IMG/VR virus record: IMGVR_UViG_3300025131_000469
Coordinates: 1 to 22,597 of that record
Length of the DNA stretch: 22,597 nt
From: a virus
Strand: one strand, 5' to 3'
The notes under the pieces were generated by a model. That model was not told the DNA's origin, ran no database searches, and saw only the letters and a program-made list of their open reading frames with translations. Shown one piece after another: positions 1-8,576 of this stretch. Numbering within the stretch: position 1 is the first letter of the stretch; each line of letters starts with the position of its first letter. The translations under genes were made by a program, and so were the position numbers.

Positions 1-72
1 TGTTGAATCTGTTACCTGACTAACGGCACTGTCTATTGTTGCCCCTGTATGGGTACTGTCATAATTTGCCAT
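1..72 (-). CDS. Tail fibre or fibre-like protein, N-terminal fragment
   Basis: An ATG at 72 opens a frame that runs off the left edge of the window, so only 24 residues are visible (MANYDSTHTGATIDSAVSQV and four more). AGAGGA at 86-81 sits 8 bases upstream and supports this start. The HTGAxIDxAV pattern just after the start is, from family knowledge, common at the beginning of phage tail fibre and appendage proteins. That assignment is by motif only, because no fibre body is visible. The gene follows the small ORF at 85-213, whose stop lies inside this ribosome binding site, so the two are probably translated from one message. Confidence 0.6.
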   Translation of the reverse strand, partial: MANYDSTHTGATIDSAVSQVTDST

Positions 73-84
73 AATTTATTTCCT

Positions 85-213
85 CTATATTACATTAAAT
101 ATTTTTCCATCAGAGTCGTGGAACACGTCACCAGTGGATGTTAAAAAGTTTTTTGTTGCTTCCCATATTCGCTTTGCAAAATGCTTCGCAGCACTCAATC
201 TTAATCCTAACAT
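85..213 (-). CDS. Small phage protein of 42 aa, unknown function
   Basis: The frame is ATG at 213 to TAG at 87-85, beginning MLGLRLSAAKHFAKRIW and ending FHDSDGKIFNVI. The N-terminal half could form an amphipathic basic helix, and the C-terminal half contains a short acidic DSDGK turn. A weak AAAGGGG sequence lies upstream. The frame is compact and fills most of the gap between the 81-aa gene and the fibre fragment, with its stop within the next gene's ribosome binding site. I do not recognise the family. Its first six residues are repeated in an overlapping upstream mini-ORF (207-248), so initiation may be indirect. Confidence 0.5.
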   Translation of the reverse strand: MLGLRLSAAKHFAKRIWEATKNFLTSTGDVFHDSDGKIFNVI

Positions 214-248
214 AGGAGCCCCTTTGCGTTAAGTCTTAAGCCTAACAT
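199..248. repeat. Imperfect direct repeat duplicating an ORF start
   Basis: TCTTAATCCTAACAT at 199-213 and TCTTAAGCCTAACAT at 234-248 match at 14 of 15 bases and are 35 bases apart. On the minus strand each encodes MLGLRL from an ATG. Because 35 is not a multiple of three, the two copies lie in different frames. Confidence 0.8.
207..248 (-). CDS. Possible 13-aa leader ORF overlapping the 42-aa gene
   Basis: ATG at 248 is preceded by a very good ribosome binding site, AGAGGAAGGG at 266-257, with 8-base spacing. It reads MLGLRLNAKGLLC and stops at TAG 209-207. Its stop region overlaps the ATG at 213, which is in the -1 frame and again begins MLGLRL. The strong initiation signal therefore belongs to this mini-ORF and not to the longer 42-aa frame. 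Possible readings are a leader peptide with coupled reinitiation, a -1 frameshift at A_AAG_GGG (225-219), or a recent duplication with frame loss. Confidence 0.35.
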   Translation of the reverse strand: MLGLRLNAKGLLC

Positions 249-272
249 TATTTATTCCCTTCCTCTAGAAGT

Positions 273-518
273 TTATTTCCGATGAGCTAAAACTCTACCG
301 CTTGTTACAACTATCTGCGAAAAAGGTGCATAGATAACATCGCCCTCGCTCAATGTTGTTGACGATAGATTGTCACCGGGAGAACATGTCGCTGATAAAA
401 TCGCGTCACCATTTATAGCCTTCACAGCTACCCAATCGCCAGATTCTGTACCGGTCAACTCATCAAATCCGTTCAGACCAAATTGAACGCTTCTTAAACT
501 ATTTACTAAACCTTGCAT
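273..518 (-). CDS. Small phage structural-region protein of 81 aa, unknown
   Basis: The frame starts at ATG 518 with AAAGGA upstream at 6-base spacing. The sequence begins MQGLVNSLRSVQFGLNGFDE and contains DWVAVKAINGDA and EGDVIYAPFSQIVVTSGRVLA. The alternating hydrophobic pattern suggests a small beta-rich domain. Short proteins with a W-x-A-[IV]-K...GD...G-x-[IV]-[IV]-[YF]-x-x-F...L-A-[YH]-R pattern are, as far as I recall, frequent hypothetical proteins near fibre or capsid genes in environmental phages, but I know no demonstrated role. It follows the box at 570-596 and is probably the first gene of its transcript, with the small ORF(s) and the fibre fragment downstream. Confidence 0.75.
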   Translation of the reverse strand: MQGLVNSLRSVQFGLNGFDELTGTESGDWVAVKAINGDAILSATCSPGDNLSSTTLSEGDVIYAPFSQIVVTSGRVLAHRK

Positions 519-569
519 AACTATTCCTTTTATGTTCTATATTGTGTACCAAATTTCACATATATTACT

Positions 570-596
570 GTTCTAACAAATGCATTTTTGACAACT
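570..596 (-). promoter_or_regulatory. Intergenic TTGTCAAAAAT box A (candidate late promoter/operator)
   Basis: On the minus strand TTGTCA (594-589) is followed after 13 bases by TAGAAC (575-570). The box continues as a dyad with CAAA at 577-580 and TTTG at 587-590 (plus-strand reading). It lies in the 102-base gap after the 2337-aa gene and before the 81-aa gene. The 13-base spacing is too short for a standard -35/-10 pair, so the TTGTCA half may be a protein-binding site. It matches the boxes at 9261-9285, 18009-18033 and 22217-22248. Confidence 0.5.
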
Positions 597-620
597 TGGT
601 AAACATTAATATTAAAAAAA

Positions 621-3600
621 TTATTTAGCCCACCCTGGGGTTTTCTTAAATACAGGCTTTACCTTTTTTGGTAATTTGTCTGGGTCGCGGGTAACGGTCA
701 TGTGAAAACCAATTGATTTTCCAAGTGCCATCATACCGTCCATTTCACCACTGGCGTATGCCATAAGGTTCTGTATCTGTATTGGCTGCATTGAGCGCAT
801 CTGGGCCAGTGTAAACGAGGGTATCTGTCCATATTCTAGTGGGCCACCGGAAAGCGAAAACTTTGTTAACTGTCCCGCTAGTCTTCCACCCTTCCTGTCA
901 CCCTTCTTATATTTACCGGCTCTACTAGTTTTGTATAATCCCTTATCATCTATTCCAATAAACTCATCCCAGTTTGTGTATCTGCGGTTTCTCCAATCTG
1001 AACCAGTTAGTGCCTCAAAAAAGACTCTGAATATCACACTGCCCTTATGCTTTAGCGATACCACTGGGTGAACAACAAATTTAACAGGGTCTCTAAAGTG
1101 GCCCATGATACTAAAATAAGCTCTCTTATCTTTTTCTCCTCCAAGTCCCTTATATATAGGTGTAATGTCTGTATCCATCCACCTTAAATGCCCCTTGTCC
1201 CAGGCCTTTTTAAATCGCCTCTGTACAGCTTTTTTATAGCCTATCTCCTTACCATCATCATCTTCATCATCCCAGAGAGACAGTATTAATGTAGTGGCCA
1301 GTGTTAACCCGCCACCTCTTAATGCTATGCGCTTCCAGAACTGACGATATAGACGTGTTTCTGCTTTACTGCCGGCATTAACTGCCTTTATCATAGAGCG
1401 CACATTACTCTCTGTCCAATCCGGTGCTAATAAAAACAATCTTGCTATATGCTGAACCGTTGGGTTTCTACCCTGTTTCCCGAATGTTTTTAATCTACCG
1501 TGGTGTAATCCACCAAAGTCATCATTGATTAAGTTGGCAACCATTTTTGCTCTTTCGTCAGGATTTAATTGAGGTTCTTCTTTTAAGAGCCGATGGTATT
1601 CAAGTAAAGCGGCACGAGCTTTTAATCCGGCCCCATACCTCTGGAACAGAGCTTTTGCCTGTGCTTCCTGGAACTGTAGAACTCTATTCTTAACTGCTTT
1701 CGTGGCCCTGGTTTTATCAAGTATTTCACCAATCTTGGTTTTTTGGTTCTTGATTGTTTCGTCCCAATCTTGATTCCTACCAAGGGTTAAACCGCTTCTG
1801 ACAAGTAGTTCAATTTCAGGGTCGAGTTCTCGTATTGATTTTAATCCTTTCTTATATGCTGATACTGGATTAGCATCAGATAGCTTTTCAAGTGCGCCCC
1901 CAAAAAGATATGAGCGAGTAAAGGCTAAATGATGGAAGAACGATGACTGTAAAATCCACGCCTTAACTATCGCATTATATTTTGTTGCTCTATCTATTGC
2001 TTTTATACCCTTAAGCTTTGATGAACCAAGTATTCTGTTGAGTTCATCTGCAATATCCTCGGGAGCATATATGGGTTTTTTCTGTAGGATAGTACCATCC
2101 TCTGTCACAATAAAGTTCTTTCCTAATTTGGGAACTATTTTTGCACCTACAACCTCTGATTGCTCTTCTAATTGATTTACAGTTTTTTCTATAGCAGCAT
2201 CTTTTTTCCTGGCTCTCATTACGCGGGTTATAGCTGCATCAGCTTCGCCATGGGCCATACCTCTTGCCATAAGTGATTCACGTATAACCTGTATTAGTGT
2301 CTCAATCGGTTTACTATACTCACCCTTGTGATTAAATTTCTCACGGCTAATTGTTTTTAAGTTTTGCTTTAGTGGTTCGAGCTCTATAGTTCCGCTATAT
2401 CCCCACCATGTAAAATTTGGGTGCTCAATTTTTTTATAGCCATCCTCCTGGTTAAACGAGAACAGCTTCTTGCCGTTCTTATTCTTTATCTTCATGCCAG
2501 TTTTCAGGAGTTTTTTGTGCTCTATAACATTGGCGATTTCTGATTCCAGAAGCATGAGGTTATTTGTAGCACCCTCTATCTTAAGCGTATAGCCATTAGA
2601 CATACCCTCCAGTATAGTTTCAAATACCCTCTGCTTTGCATGCCGTGTAGAGGTACCAAATTTTCTAAACTCTTCGCTGCTTGGCTTTTCGCCCAAATCC
2701 CATACCCGTGAAACATAGTTATCAATCAGATTATGTATTATCTGTTTATCTTTAGATTGCTTACCTATCTTATCATAAACCTTTGATATGTCACTGGCAA
2801 TTTTCTTCTGTTCTTTAGATAGGTTTTGTGATAAATCTACAATCGATTTCTGCTCATTGGTTAGAGATTCGTAGTACTCATCCAGATGCTGTGGGTTTTG
2901 TTTTAAATCAAGATATATATGTATAGCTCTGTCAATGTCTTTCCAGTTTTTATCAGTTTTTTTAATTCTTTTCTGAAATTCATCAGCCCTGACAGAAGCA
3001 ACCTGTGTGGCCCAGTCTCTATTTCCGAACCAATCATCCTTACCCTTCTCATATAATGATGAAACGGGTTCTTTCTTGTCTGTAGATTTTACTAGACTGT
3101 GTGTAATTCTAGAATCTTCTTTACTAAAGGTTCCAATGTTCCCGGTAGCTGATTTGATTTGGTTTGGTTTGAAGGCAATGTAAATAACACCAGAAGTATC
3201 TTTAGTTTCCGATATTTCACCCTCTTTGCTAACCTTCTTGGCAGGTTCAGAATGTCCTTTTAATATAACCCCATCATATAGACCCGGGAATTTTGTTACC
3301 CTCCTAATCGCCCTTTCCCTGTCCCTGCCGGTCAGTATATGCCCTTCTTCTTCTGAATCAATAATTAATGGTTTTTTAATATTTAGATATACAGGATATG
3401 TTTGAGGCGTACTTATGTCTTTCCCTGTTTTATTACTAATTACTTTAAATCCTTTTGTTAAAGCAAAATGTCCAGCGACATTTGGGTCTGGTGTGAAATA
3501 TTGTCCGTATTTCCAATACGCATCCCCGAAATGTTCTTTTTGTTTTTTCCCTAAAAAGAACTCATCGAAAGAACTTTTAGCACCGTGATAAACCACCAAA

Positions 3601-6600
3601 GGCTTTCCATCTTCATCAACGACTTTAGAGTCGCCAAACCATTTTTTAAATTCTGGAGTTAACTCTGGTTCGAGCCTGAAGGTTTTTTGTTCTGGAGGTC
3701 TTTCTTTTGTTCCTCCGAAGAACTCTGGGTTTCGCTGGATGATGGTGTTGAGGGGGTCGAATAGATTATTATTGGCCCAAGATTCAGTACCCAGTCGTCC
3801 TCCGGTAAGTCGTTTATATCTCGGTATGGAATCGTATTCTTTTTCTTCTTTATATTTGGCATCTGTTGATACTCCTAATAGCTCTAACTTACTACCTTCT
3901 GGTAAATTATTCAATATTTCACTTACTTCATCAAAGTTGCCAACTGGGTATACAAATAACGCCTGTCCGTCATTCATCAGTGTATAGTCCAGGCCGGTAT
4001 CTCTGACAAACGATTGACTTTCGCTTCGCTCTATTTTAGAACCGTCTGTTTTACGCACAAGAAAAGCATTTACTTCCCCTTTCTGAATCTTAAATACGAA
4101 CTGGGCTTCCTGATGCAGCGCTTTAGACATAACCTTCGATATGCTTTCCGCATCGTTAATAGATAACCCTGGGAATGATATGATATAGTTTGGTGAAACC
4201 TTCCCATTATATCTACCCTCCGACATCTCTACAGTGTTTGGAACCCCAAGGTGTTCAGCTAGCTTTAATTTTAACCCAGTCCTTGTTTTAGAAAAAATAA
4301 CACCTTCAAGCGAACTTATAATACTTTTTGTTTTTTCAGGGGAAGAACCTTCCGGGATTCCCCTTGTGATTTCCAGTGCAATTTTTGGGGCCTGTTTTAC
4401 AGCATGTTCTTTTACAGCCGTTGTCACCTCCGGCGTGACAGCAAAATCTTTTGTAAACGCAAGTATTCTTGCTTTGTCTGGGTTTGTTGGAAACCTATTC
4501 CCCAATAAAGGTTTTTGTTCATAGGCATCAATCTCACCCTTAACCATGCTCTGTATAGATTCTGCCGTACCAGGTGTTCGGCCCTTACCCCTAACGCTAT
4601 CCCACAATAAAGCCTGTACAACATCTGGCCTTAAATTGGTTTCCCTTGCTAATCTGGAAAGCAGGTGGTTCATTATTCTATATTCTACATCATTTGGTTG
4701 ACCATTTAATCCAAATAATTTTGACATCCAGGTATCATGAACTGTAAAAGGAAAGTATTCATTAAAAGCTCTTTCTTTTATTGTCTGCGCATATAGAGGG
4801 GTTTTAAACCTGTTTTCCTGTGCAAATTCCACATGGTTATACCATTTAGATATTTTAGTTATATCCTTATCTGTGAGAAATTTATATACCTGTGTTTCAT
4901 CCGAAATAAGCTGTTCATTTTTTAGTGCTTCTTTGAATTTTTTTGTTTGTGTAATGGGTGAATATTGCCTTGCTATTCTCATAATAAATAAGGTATTGGC
5001 AAAGTTTACCTCTGGAGATGCTTGTGCACTCGTTATGCCAAATAAACCAGAAAACTCGACAATGTTTTCGATACCAACAACATCCTTTGCTACATCTGCT
5101 ACAGAGTCATACCAGCTCCCAAATTCGGGGTTCTTTTTTAGCTGTTTATTTAATGATTGGAGTAATGTTTTATAATCTATAAGAGTGTTTTTTCTACTCC
5201 ACTTTCTTACACCTTGTACAGCCTTAACTATTTCTTTACCAGTTGGGTTGGGGTTATCCTTAAACAATGTTTCAATAGCAACCTCTACACCACCTAATAT
5301 ATTAGATGTGTCATCAATATTTTCTGGTAGCCCTGTATTTTCAGCGAGCTTTTTTAAATTATGCCGTAATATATCAAATTTCTCTGCTGGTACATCATAA
5401 TACGATGCGAGAACTGGCATGTCTTTATTACCACCCAGGTAACCAATATGGCCCTTAAATCCCTGTGATTTGATATCAGTTTCAATAGCAGTTAGGTCAT
5501 CATGTTTATCCCATAAACCCTGCTCATCTTTTATTAAATCATAATAATCATCTGTTTCTACAATAGATGTATATAATACATTTGCGCCTGTTTTGATGGA
5601 CGGCTCGGATTCTTCTCCAAGATAAAAATAAACACGCTTTGGAGCTGCCTCACTTTTTATACGTTGAGCATCTTTATTGGTGGATTTTAAATCCATCTTT
5701 TCTGGAGACAGATTTATTATACCATATTCCTTACTATAGTGGTGAGCAGGAACTAGCTGATGTGTTTCTTTAGATGGTGGCGCTCTTTCCTGGATATCTT
5801 CTGCGATAGCTTGTCCAGCTATTGCTTCAGACTCTTCCTCTTGAAATACTGCAGATTCTATTTCATAATCACCCTTTAGAAACTCTGCTATATTGGTACC
5901 ATCAGAGAAATCTCCCATGAGCTCAACAAAGGAATTATACATCTCCCTTGGCATTGAATACATAGAAGCATGCTCTGGGTTTTTGTTTGCGTATCCAAGG
6001 TGATGAAACACAAACGCCTTACTGAACAGCTCTATATCTGATACACCGGGGTTTTTCCCTGCTTCAATTAGGGATTGTCGGAGTCCCCCAGCATAGGCCC
6101 GTATTGCTCCCGCAAGCTCTGGATTCGTTCTTTCAGCTTGCTTGAAGAATCCTTCGACAAGTTCTTCCGCAACAACGTCTCTACCCACTTTTGAGTTGAG
6201 TAAGATTTGGACGGCACCAGTTTTCTCGTCGATTGTGTTAAGCCCGAGGCTGATTGCTTTGTATTGTTTTTCTCCATTTTCTTCTCCCACTTGTTCAAAC
6301 CCTTCTACTTCAGGGTCATAGTTTCTTTCCTTATACCATGATTCAGACTCTATAACTTCACCCGTATTTTCATCATCGTACTCTATGGTGAAAGGTATAT
6401 CATCCTTGTTAATTTTATCTACTAATTTTTTTACTTGTTTTTCTCTACTTTTAGCCTGGCCCATGCCCTGCGAAACTCCGGCACCTATAACAGACACGGG
6501 TATGGCTGCTATTGATTCTTTTATAAAAGCATCAGCAAGTTCTTCTGGTAAGTTATCAGCAACAAATTCATCATATATAGACTGCGTGAGTACCGTGACA

Positions 6601-7634
6601 TCTGCCTGCAAACCCTCCGTGGTTGATTCTACAAAGATATCACCAATAACTCTGGCTATTCTTTTGGATAACTCCTTGGTTTGCATTGTATTTAAGAACC
6701 TATTTATACCAATCCTTTCAAGAGCTGCATTTACTCCCCCGCCAGCTATGCCTAAACCTAATTTTAATACAGGGTCAACCTTTCTGCCTGTGAGCTCTTC
6801 ATACTCATTGGCTCGTCTAATAATTTCACCACCTTCTCCGGCAAACATTAAACCAGTTGAGGCTACGGGACTAACTGCCGTAAGGGCCATTAAACCTAAC
6901 AATAGGGGTGCCCCCTCTGCTGCTAATTGATAAAATCTAATTGGATTAACAAGCTCAAATATTGATTCTACAGGCTCTGAATATTGCCCCGTTGGTGGTG
7001 TTGGTTTAAAAAAGCCCTCGGTAGCAGCCTCTACGCTCTTTGCTGCTTCATAAAAATTAAATTCTTCTGGATTTCCCCTAGCGGATTCGAGGGCCCTGTC
7101 AAGTGAGTTACCAAACAGAGCGTTAAACATAGGGTCTTCGTATGCTTTAATGTAATCTTTTCCAAAATCCCGCTCCAGTGTTTCGTTGAGAGATTCACCA
7201 AGTTCCTGAATAGCTCCGGCCATTCTTAGGCCACCAGCTGCTGGGTAATCAACGAGCTGCTTGAGTCCGCTTCGTAGGGGAGAACCAATATTATCGACTG
7301 TTTTTTCTTCAGAGACTATAGGTGTCTTCGTACTTGCCGATTGAGCTATTTCAAACGTAAGAGCTTTCTTTATTGTGTCTTCATCCCAGCCCTGTTTACG
7401 AAGCTTTGATATACTTGATAGTGATTTTACGTCGGGGAATTCATCCTCTATTTTAGGTTGGATTGGACTGTCAAGGATTCCTTGAACTTTTGTAAGCGGT
7501 TCTAGTTGCGCAAATATTCCAGAGGGGTCTTGAAGAGGGACACCCAATTCATCAAAGATAGGGGAGACTGTTTCGTCTAGTTGCTCTAGCTCTCTATTGA
7601 GAACCTTTGAATAAAAATCAAGAACATTGGGCAT
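621..7634 (-). CDS. Giant polyvalent internal virion protein with ADP-ribosyltransferase-like domain
   Basis: This is a 2337-aa protein starting at ATG 7634, one base after the stop of the preceding gene. Visible regions are: an N-terminal part with a hydrophobic Ala/Gly-rich stretch at about 235-266; a domain at about 622-760 beginning PAHHYSKEYG (H631-S634) with VYFYLG and GFKGHIGYLGG; a helical region with QALLWDSVRGKGRT near 1000-1025; an ADP-ribosyltransferase (ART)-like domain at about 1323-1503 with FKKWFGDSKVVDEDGKPLVV, Y1349-H1350-G1351, GQYFT (Y1379) and PNQIKSATGNIGTFS (Q1492); a charged helical region to about 1800; and a C-terminal region at about 1895-2125 with LLAPDWTESN near 2070 and a hydrophobic segment at 2105-2122. 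The ART signature matches the ART family of phage polyvalent proteins, and the C-terminus resembles large-polyvalent-protein-associated domains. I infer that it is packaged and injected, and may modify host proteins, as known for T4 Alt. Activity and target are unproven. Confidence 0.85.
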   Translation of the reverse strand: MPNVLDFYSKVLNRELEQLDETVSPIFDELGVPLQDPSGIFAQLEPLTKVQGILDSPIQPKIEDEFPDVKSLSSISKLRKQGWDEDTIKKALTFEIAQSASTKTPIVSEEKTVDNIGSPLRSGLKQLVDYPAAGGLRMAGAIQELGESLNETLERDFGKDYIKAYEDPMFNALFGNSLDRALESARGNPEEFNFYEAAKSVEAATEGFFKPTPPTGQYSEPVESIFELVNPIRFYQLAAEGAPLLLGLMALTAVSPVASTGLMFAGEGGEIIRRANEYEELTGRKVDPVLKLGLGIAGGGVNAALERIGINRFLNTMQTKELSKRIARVIGDIFVESTTEGLQADVTVLTQSIYDEFVADNLPEELADAFIKESIAAIPVSVIGAGVSQGMGQAKSREKQVKKLVDKINKDDIPFTIEYDDENTGEVIESESWYKERNYDPEVEGFEQVGEENGEKQYKAISLGLNTIDEKTGAVQILLNSKVGRDVVAEELVEGFFKQAERTNPELAGAIRAYAGGLRQSLIEAGKNPGVSDIELFSKAFVFHHLGYANKNPEHASMYSMPREMYNSFVELMGDFSDGTNIAEFLKGDYEIESAVFQEEESEAIAGQAIAEDIQERAPPSKETHQLVPAHHYSKEYGIINLSPEKMDLKSTNKDAQRIKSEAAPKRVYFYLGEESEPSIKTGANVLYTSIVETDDYYDLIKDEQGLWDKHDDLTAIETDIKSQGFKGHIGYLGGNKDMPVLASYYDVPAEKFDILRHNLKKLAENTGLPENIDDTSNILGGVEVAIETLFKDNPNPTGKEIVKAVQGVRKWSRKNTLIDYKTLLQSLNKQLKKNPEFGSWYDSVADVAKDVVGIENIVEFSGLFGITSAQASPEVNFANTLFIMRIARQYSPITQTKKFKEALKNEQLISDETQVYKFLTDKDITKISKWYNHVEFAQENRFKTPLYAQTIKERAFNEYFPFTVHDTWMSKLFGLNGQPNDVEYRIMNHLLSRLARETNLRPDVVQALLWDSVRGKGRTPGTAESIQSMVKGEIDAYEQKPLLGNRFPTNPDKARILAFTKDFAVTPEVTTAVKEHAVKQAPKIALEITRGIPEGSSPEKTKSIISSLEGVIFSKTRTGLKLKLAEHLGVPNTVEMSEGRYNGKVSPNYIISFPGLSINDAESISKVMSKALHQEAQFVFKIQKGEVNAFLVRKTDGSKIERSESQSFVRDTGLDYTLMNDGQALFVYPVGNFDEVSEILNNLPEGSKLELLGVSTDAKYKEEKEYDSIPRYKRLTGGRLGTESWANNNLFDPLNTIIQRNPEFFGGTKERPPEQKTFRLEPELTPEFKKWFGDSKVVDEDGKPLVVYHGAKSSFDEFFLGKKQKEHFGDAYWKYGQYFTPDPNVAGHFALTKGFKVISNKTGKDISTPQTYPVYLNIKKPLIIDSEEEGHILTGRDRERAIRRVTKFPGLYDGVILKGHSEPAKKVSKEGEISETKDTSGVIYIAFKPNQIKSATGNIGTFSKEDSRITHSLVKSTDKKEPVSSLYEKGKDDWFGNRDWATQVASVRADEFQKRIKKTDKNWKDIDRAIHIYLDLKQNPQHLDEYYESLTNEQKSIVDLSQNLSKEQKKIASDISKVYDKIGKQSKDKQIIHNLIDNYVSRVWDLGEKPSSEEFRKFGTSTRHAKQRVFETILEGMSNGYTLKIEGATNNLMLLESEIANVIEHKKLLKTGMKIKNKNGKKLFSFNQEDGYKKIEHPNFTWWGYSGTIELEPLKQNLKTISREKFNHKGEYSKPIETLIQVIRESLMARGMAHGEADAAITRVMRARKKDAAIEKTVNQLEEQSEVVGAKIVPKLGKNFIVTEDGTILQKKPIYAPEDIADELNRILGSSKLKGIKAIDRATKYNAIVKAWILQSSFFHHLAFTRSYLFGGALEKLSDANPVSAYKKGLKSIRELDPEIELLVRSGLTLGRNQDWDETIKNQKTKIGEILDKTRATKAVKNRVLQFQEAQAKALFQRYGAGLKARAALLEYHRLLKEEPQLNPDERAKMVANLINDDFGGLHHGRLKTFGKQGRNPTVQHIARLFLLAPDWTESNVRSMIKAVNAGSKAETRLYRQFWKRIALRGGGLTLATTLILSLWDDEDDDGKEIGYKKAVQRRFKKAWDKGHLRWMDTDITPIYKGLGGEKDKRAYFSIMGHFRDPVKFVVHPVVSLKHKGSVIFRVFFEALTGSDWRNRRYTNWDEFIGIDDKGLYKTSRAGKYKKGDRKGGRLAGQLTKFSLSGGPLEYGQIPSFTLAQMRSMQPIQIQNLMAYASGEMDGMMALGKSIGFHMTVTRDPDKLPKKVKPVFKKTPGWAK

Positions 7635-7635
7635 A

Positions 7636-8574
7636 TTATTGCCCTAATTGTGTTCTTATTTGATTATCAAAGTAGTTATAAACATCCCGAACGGATATGC
7701 CAAGGGATTCTGCAATGTCAACGCTTGCTTTATTTACTGCATTTTGGGTTGCATGCTTTTGGCCAAGAGCTATCTTAACATTCCTTTCTGGTACCTCATA
7801 CTGTTTACCATTAATGGTTAATACAATCTTTGAACCTTTCTTTGGTAAGGAATTGAAAACAGAATCTTGAGCTGCTTGTATCTCTTTATCTGTATGTTCT
7901 TTTTTCTTGAGTTCTGCCGTTGAATCTTTTTTATTATTATTCTCTGGCTCTGTGTTGGGGCCATATTTCGGCTTTGATTTAGATTTAGCCACAGACCTTA
8001 AGTTCCGCCAGTATGGATGTGAACCATCTGCATAAAACTTTTCAAGTTCAAGCCTATACTGTTCCTCTGCATTTCGACTGGAAATCCGGGATGCTATTTG
8101 AGCCATCTCATTATCTGCAATCCCAGCTGAAGCTGCCGCTTCAGCTGAAATATCCAATTCCCTACGATTACCATCTACATCATATACAACTTCAGGTGTC
8201 ATAGCCAATCCACGGACACCAAGCAGTTTTCTCATCCTGTCATTATCAGACTGTACATCTTTTTTCTGACTTGATATATATTCCGTTGCTCTTTTTTCCC
8301 ACTCTTCCCTGGATATAATACCCCTGGATTGATTGATTGAAGCAATTTTTGTTTCTATATCTAATTGCTTTTTTATTAATTCAGCTTTCTCTTCTTCTGT
8401 AGGTTCTGGTGGATTCTTAATTAAATCTAGTTTTCGTTGAGTTTCCAGTTTTGATAATTCTTGCTTCTTTAAATCTAATTCGTCCTTTTTAGATTTCTTT
8501 AATTTATCTTTCTGAAACTGCTTAATTAGTGCCGCTTCTTTTGCATTTGCTTGTCTATGTTTTTTATCTGCCAT
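7636..8574 (-). CDS. Probable internal virion / ejection-associated protein, 312 aa
   Basis: The first ~85 residues are Lys/Glu-rich with heptad-like spacing and read as a long coiled coil (for example KKDELDLKKQELSKLETQRK). Next comes a mixed region with an Ala-rich segment around EAAASAGIADNEM and a basic Lys/Ser-rich linker. The last ~70 residues look like a small folded domain (GKQYEVPERNVKIALGQKHA, then SLGISVRDVYNYFDNQIRTQ). Its stop is one base from the start of the giant polyvalent gene, and its ATG at 8574 follows the stop of the 209-aa gene by two bases, so all three are coupled. No family is recognised. The role is inferred from its position in the ejection-protein cluster. Confidence 0.7.
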   Translation of the reverse strand: MADKKHRQANAKEAALIKQFQKDKLKKSKKDELDLKKQELSKLETQRKLDLIKNPPEPTEEEKAELIKKQLDIETKIASINQSRGIISREEWEKRATEYISSQKKDVQSDNDRMRKLLGVRGLAMTPEVVYDVDGNRRELDISAEAAASAGIADNEMAQIASRISSRNAEEQYRLELEKFYADGSHPYWRNLRSVAKSKSKPKYGPNTEPENNNKKDSTAELKKKEHTDKEIQAAQDSVFNSLPKKGSKIVLTINGKQYEVPERNVKIALGQKHATQNAVNKASVDIAESLGISVRDVYNYFDNQIRTQLGQ

Positions 8575-8576
8575 GA

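Noticed and set aside
546-558. 13-base GTACCAAATTTCA shared with 21413-21425
   Set aside because: A few exact 13-base matches are expected by chance in an AT-rich window of this size, and no flanking similarity was seen.
608-640. Possible terminator after the giant gene (seven-T run at 619-613)
   Set aside because: No stable GC-rich stem precedes the T run; only 3-4 weak base pairs can be drawn.
6385-6930. 181-aa plus-strand frame
   Set aside because: It lies antisense inside the giant polyvalent gene, whose domains cover the region; Ser/Ala/Pro-rich shadow translation with no ribosome site.
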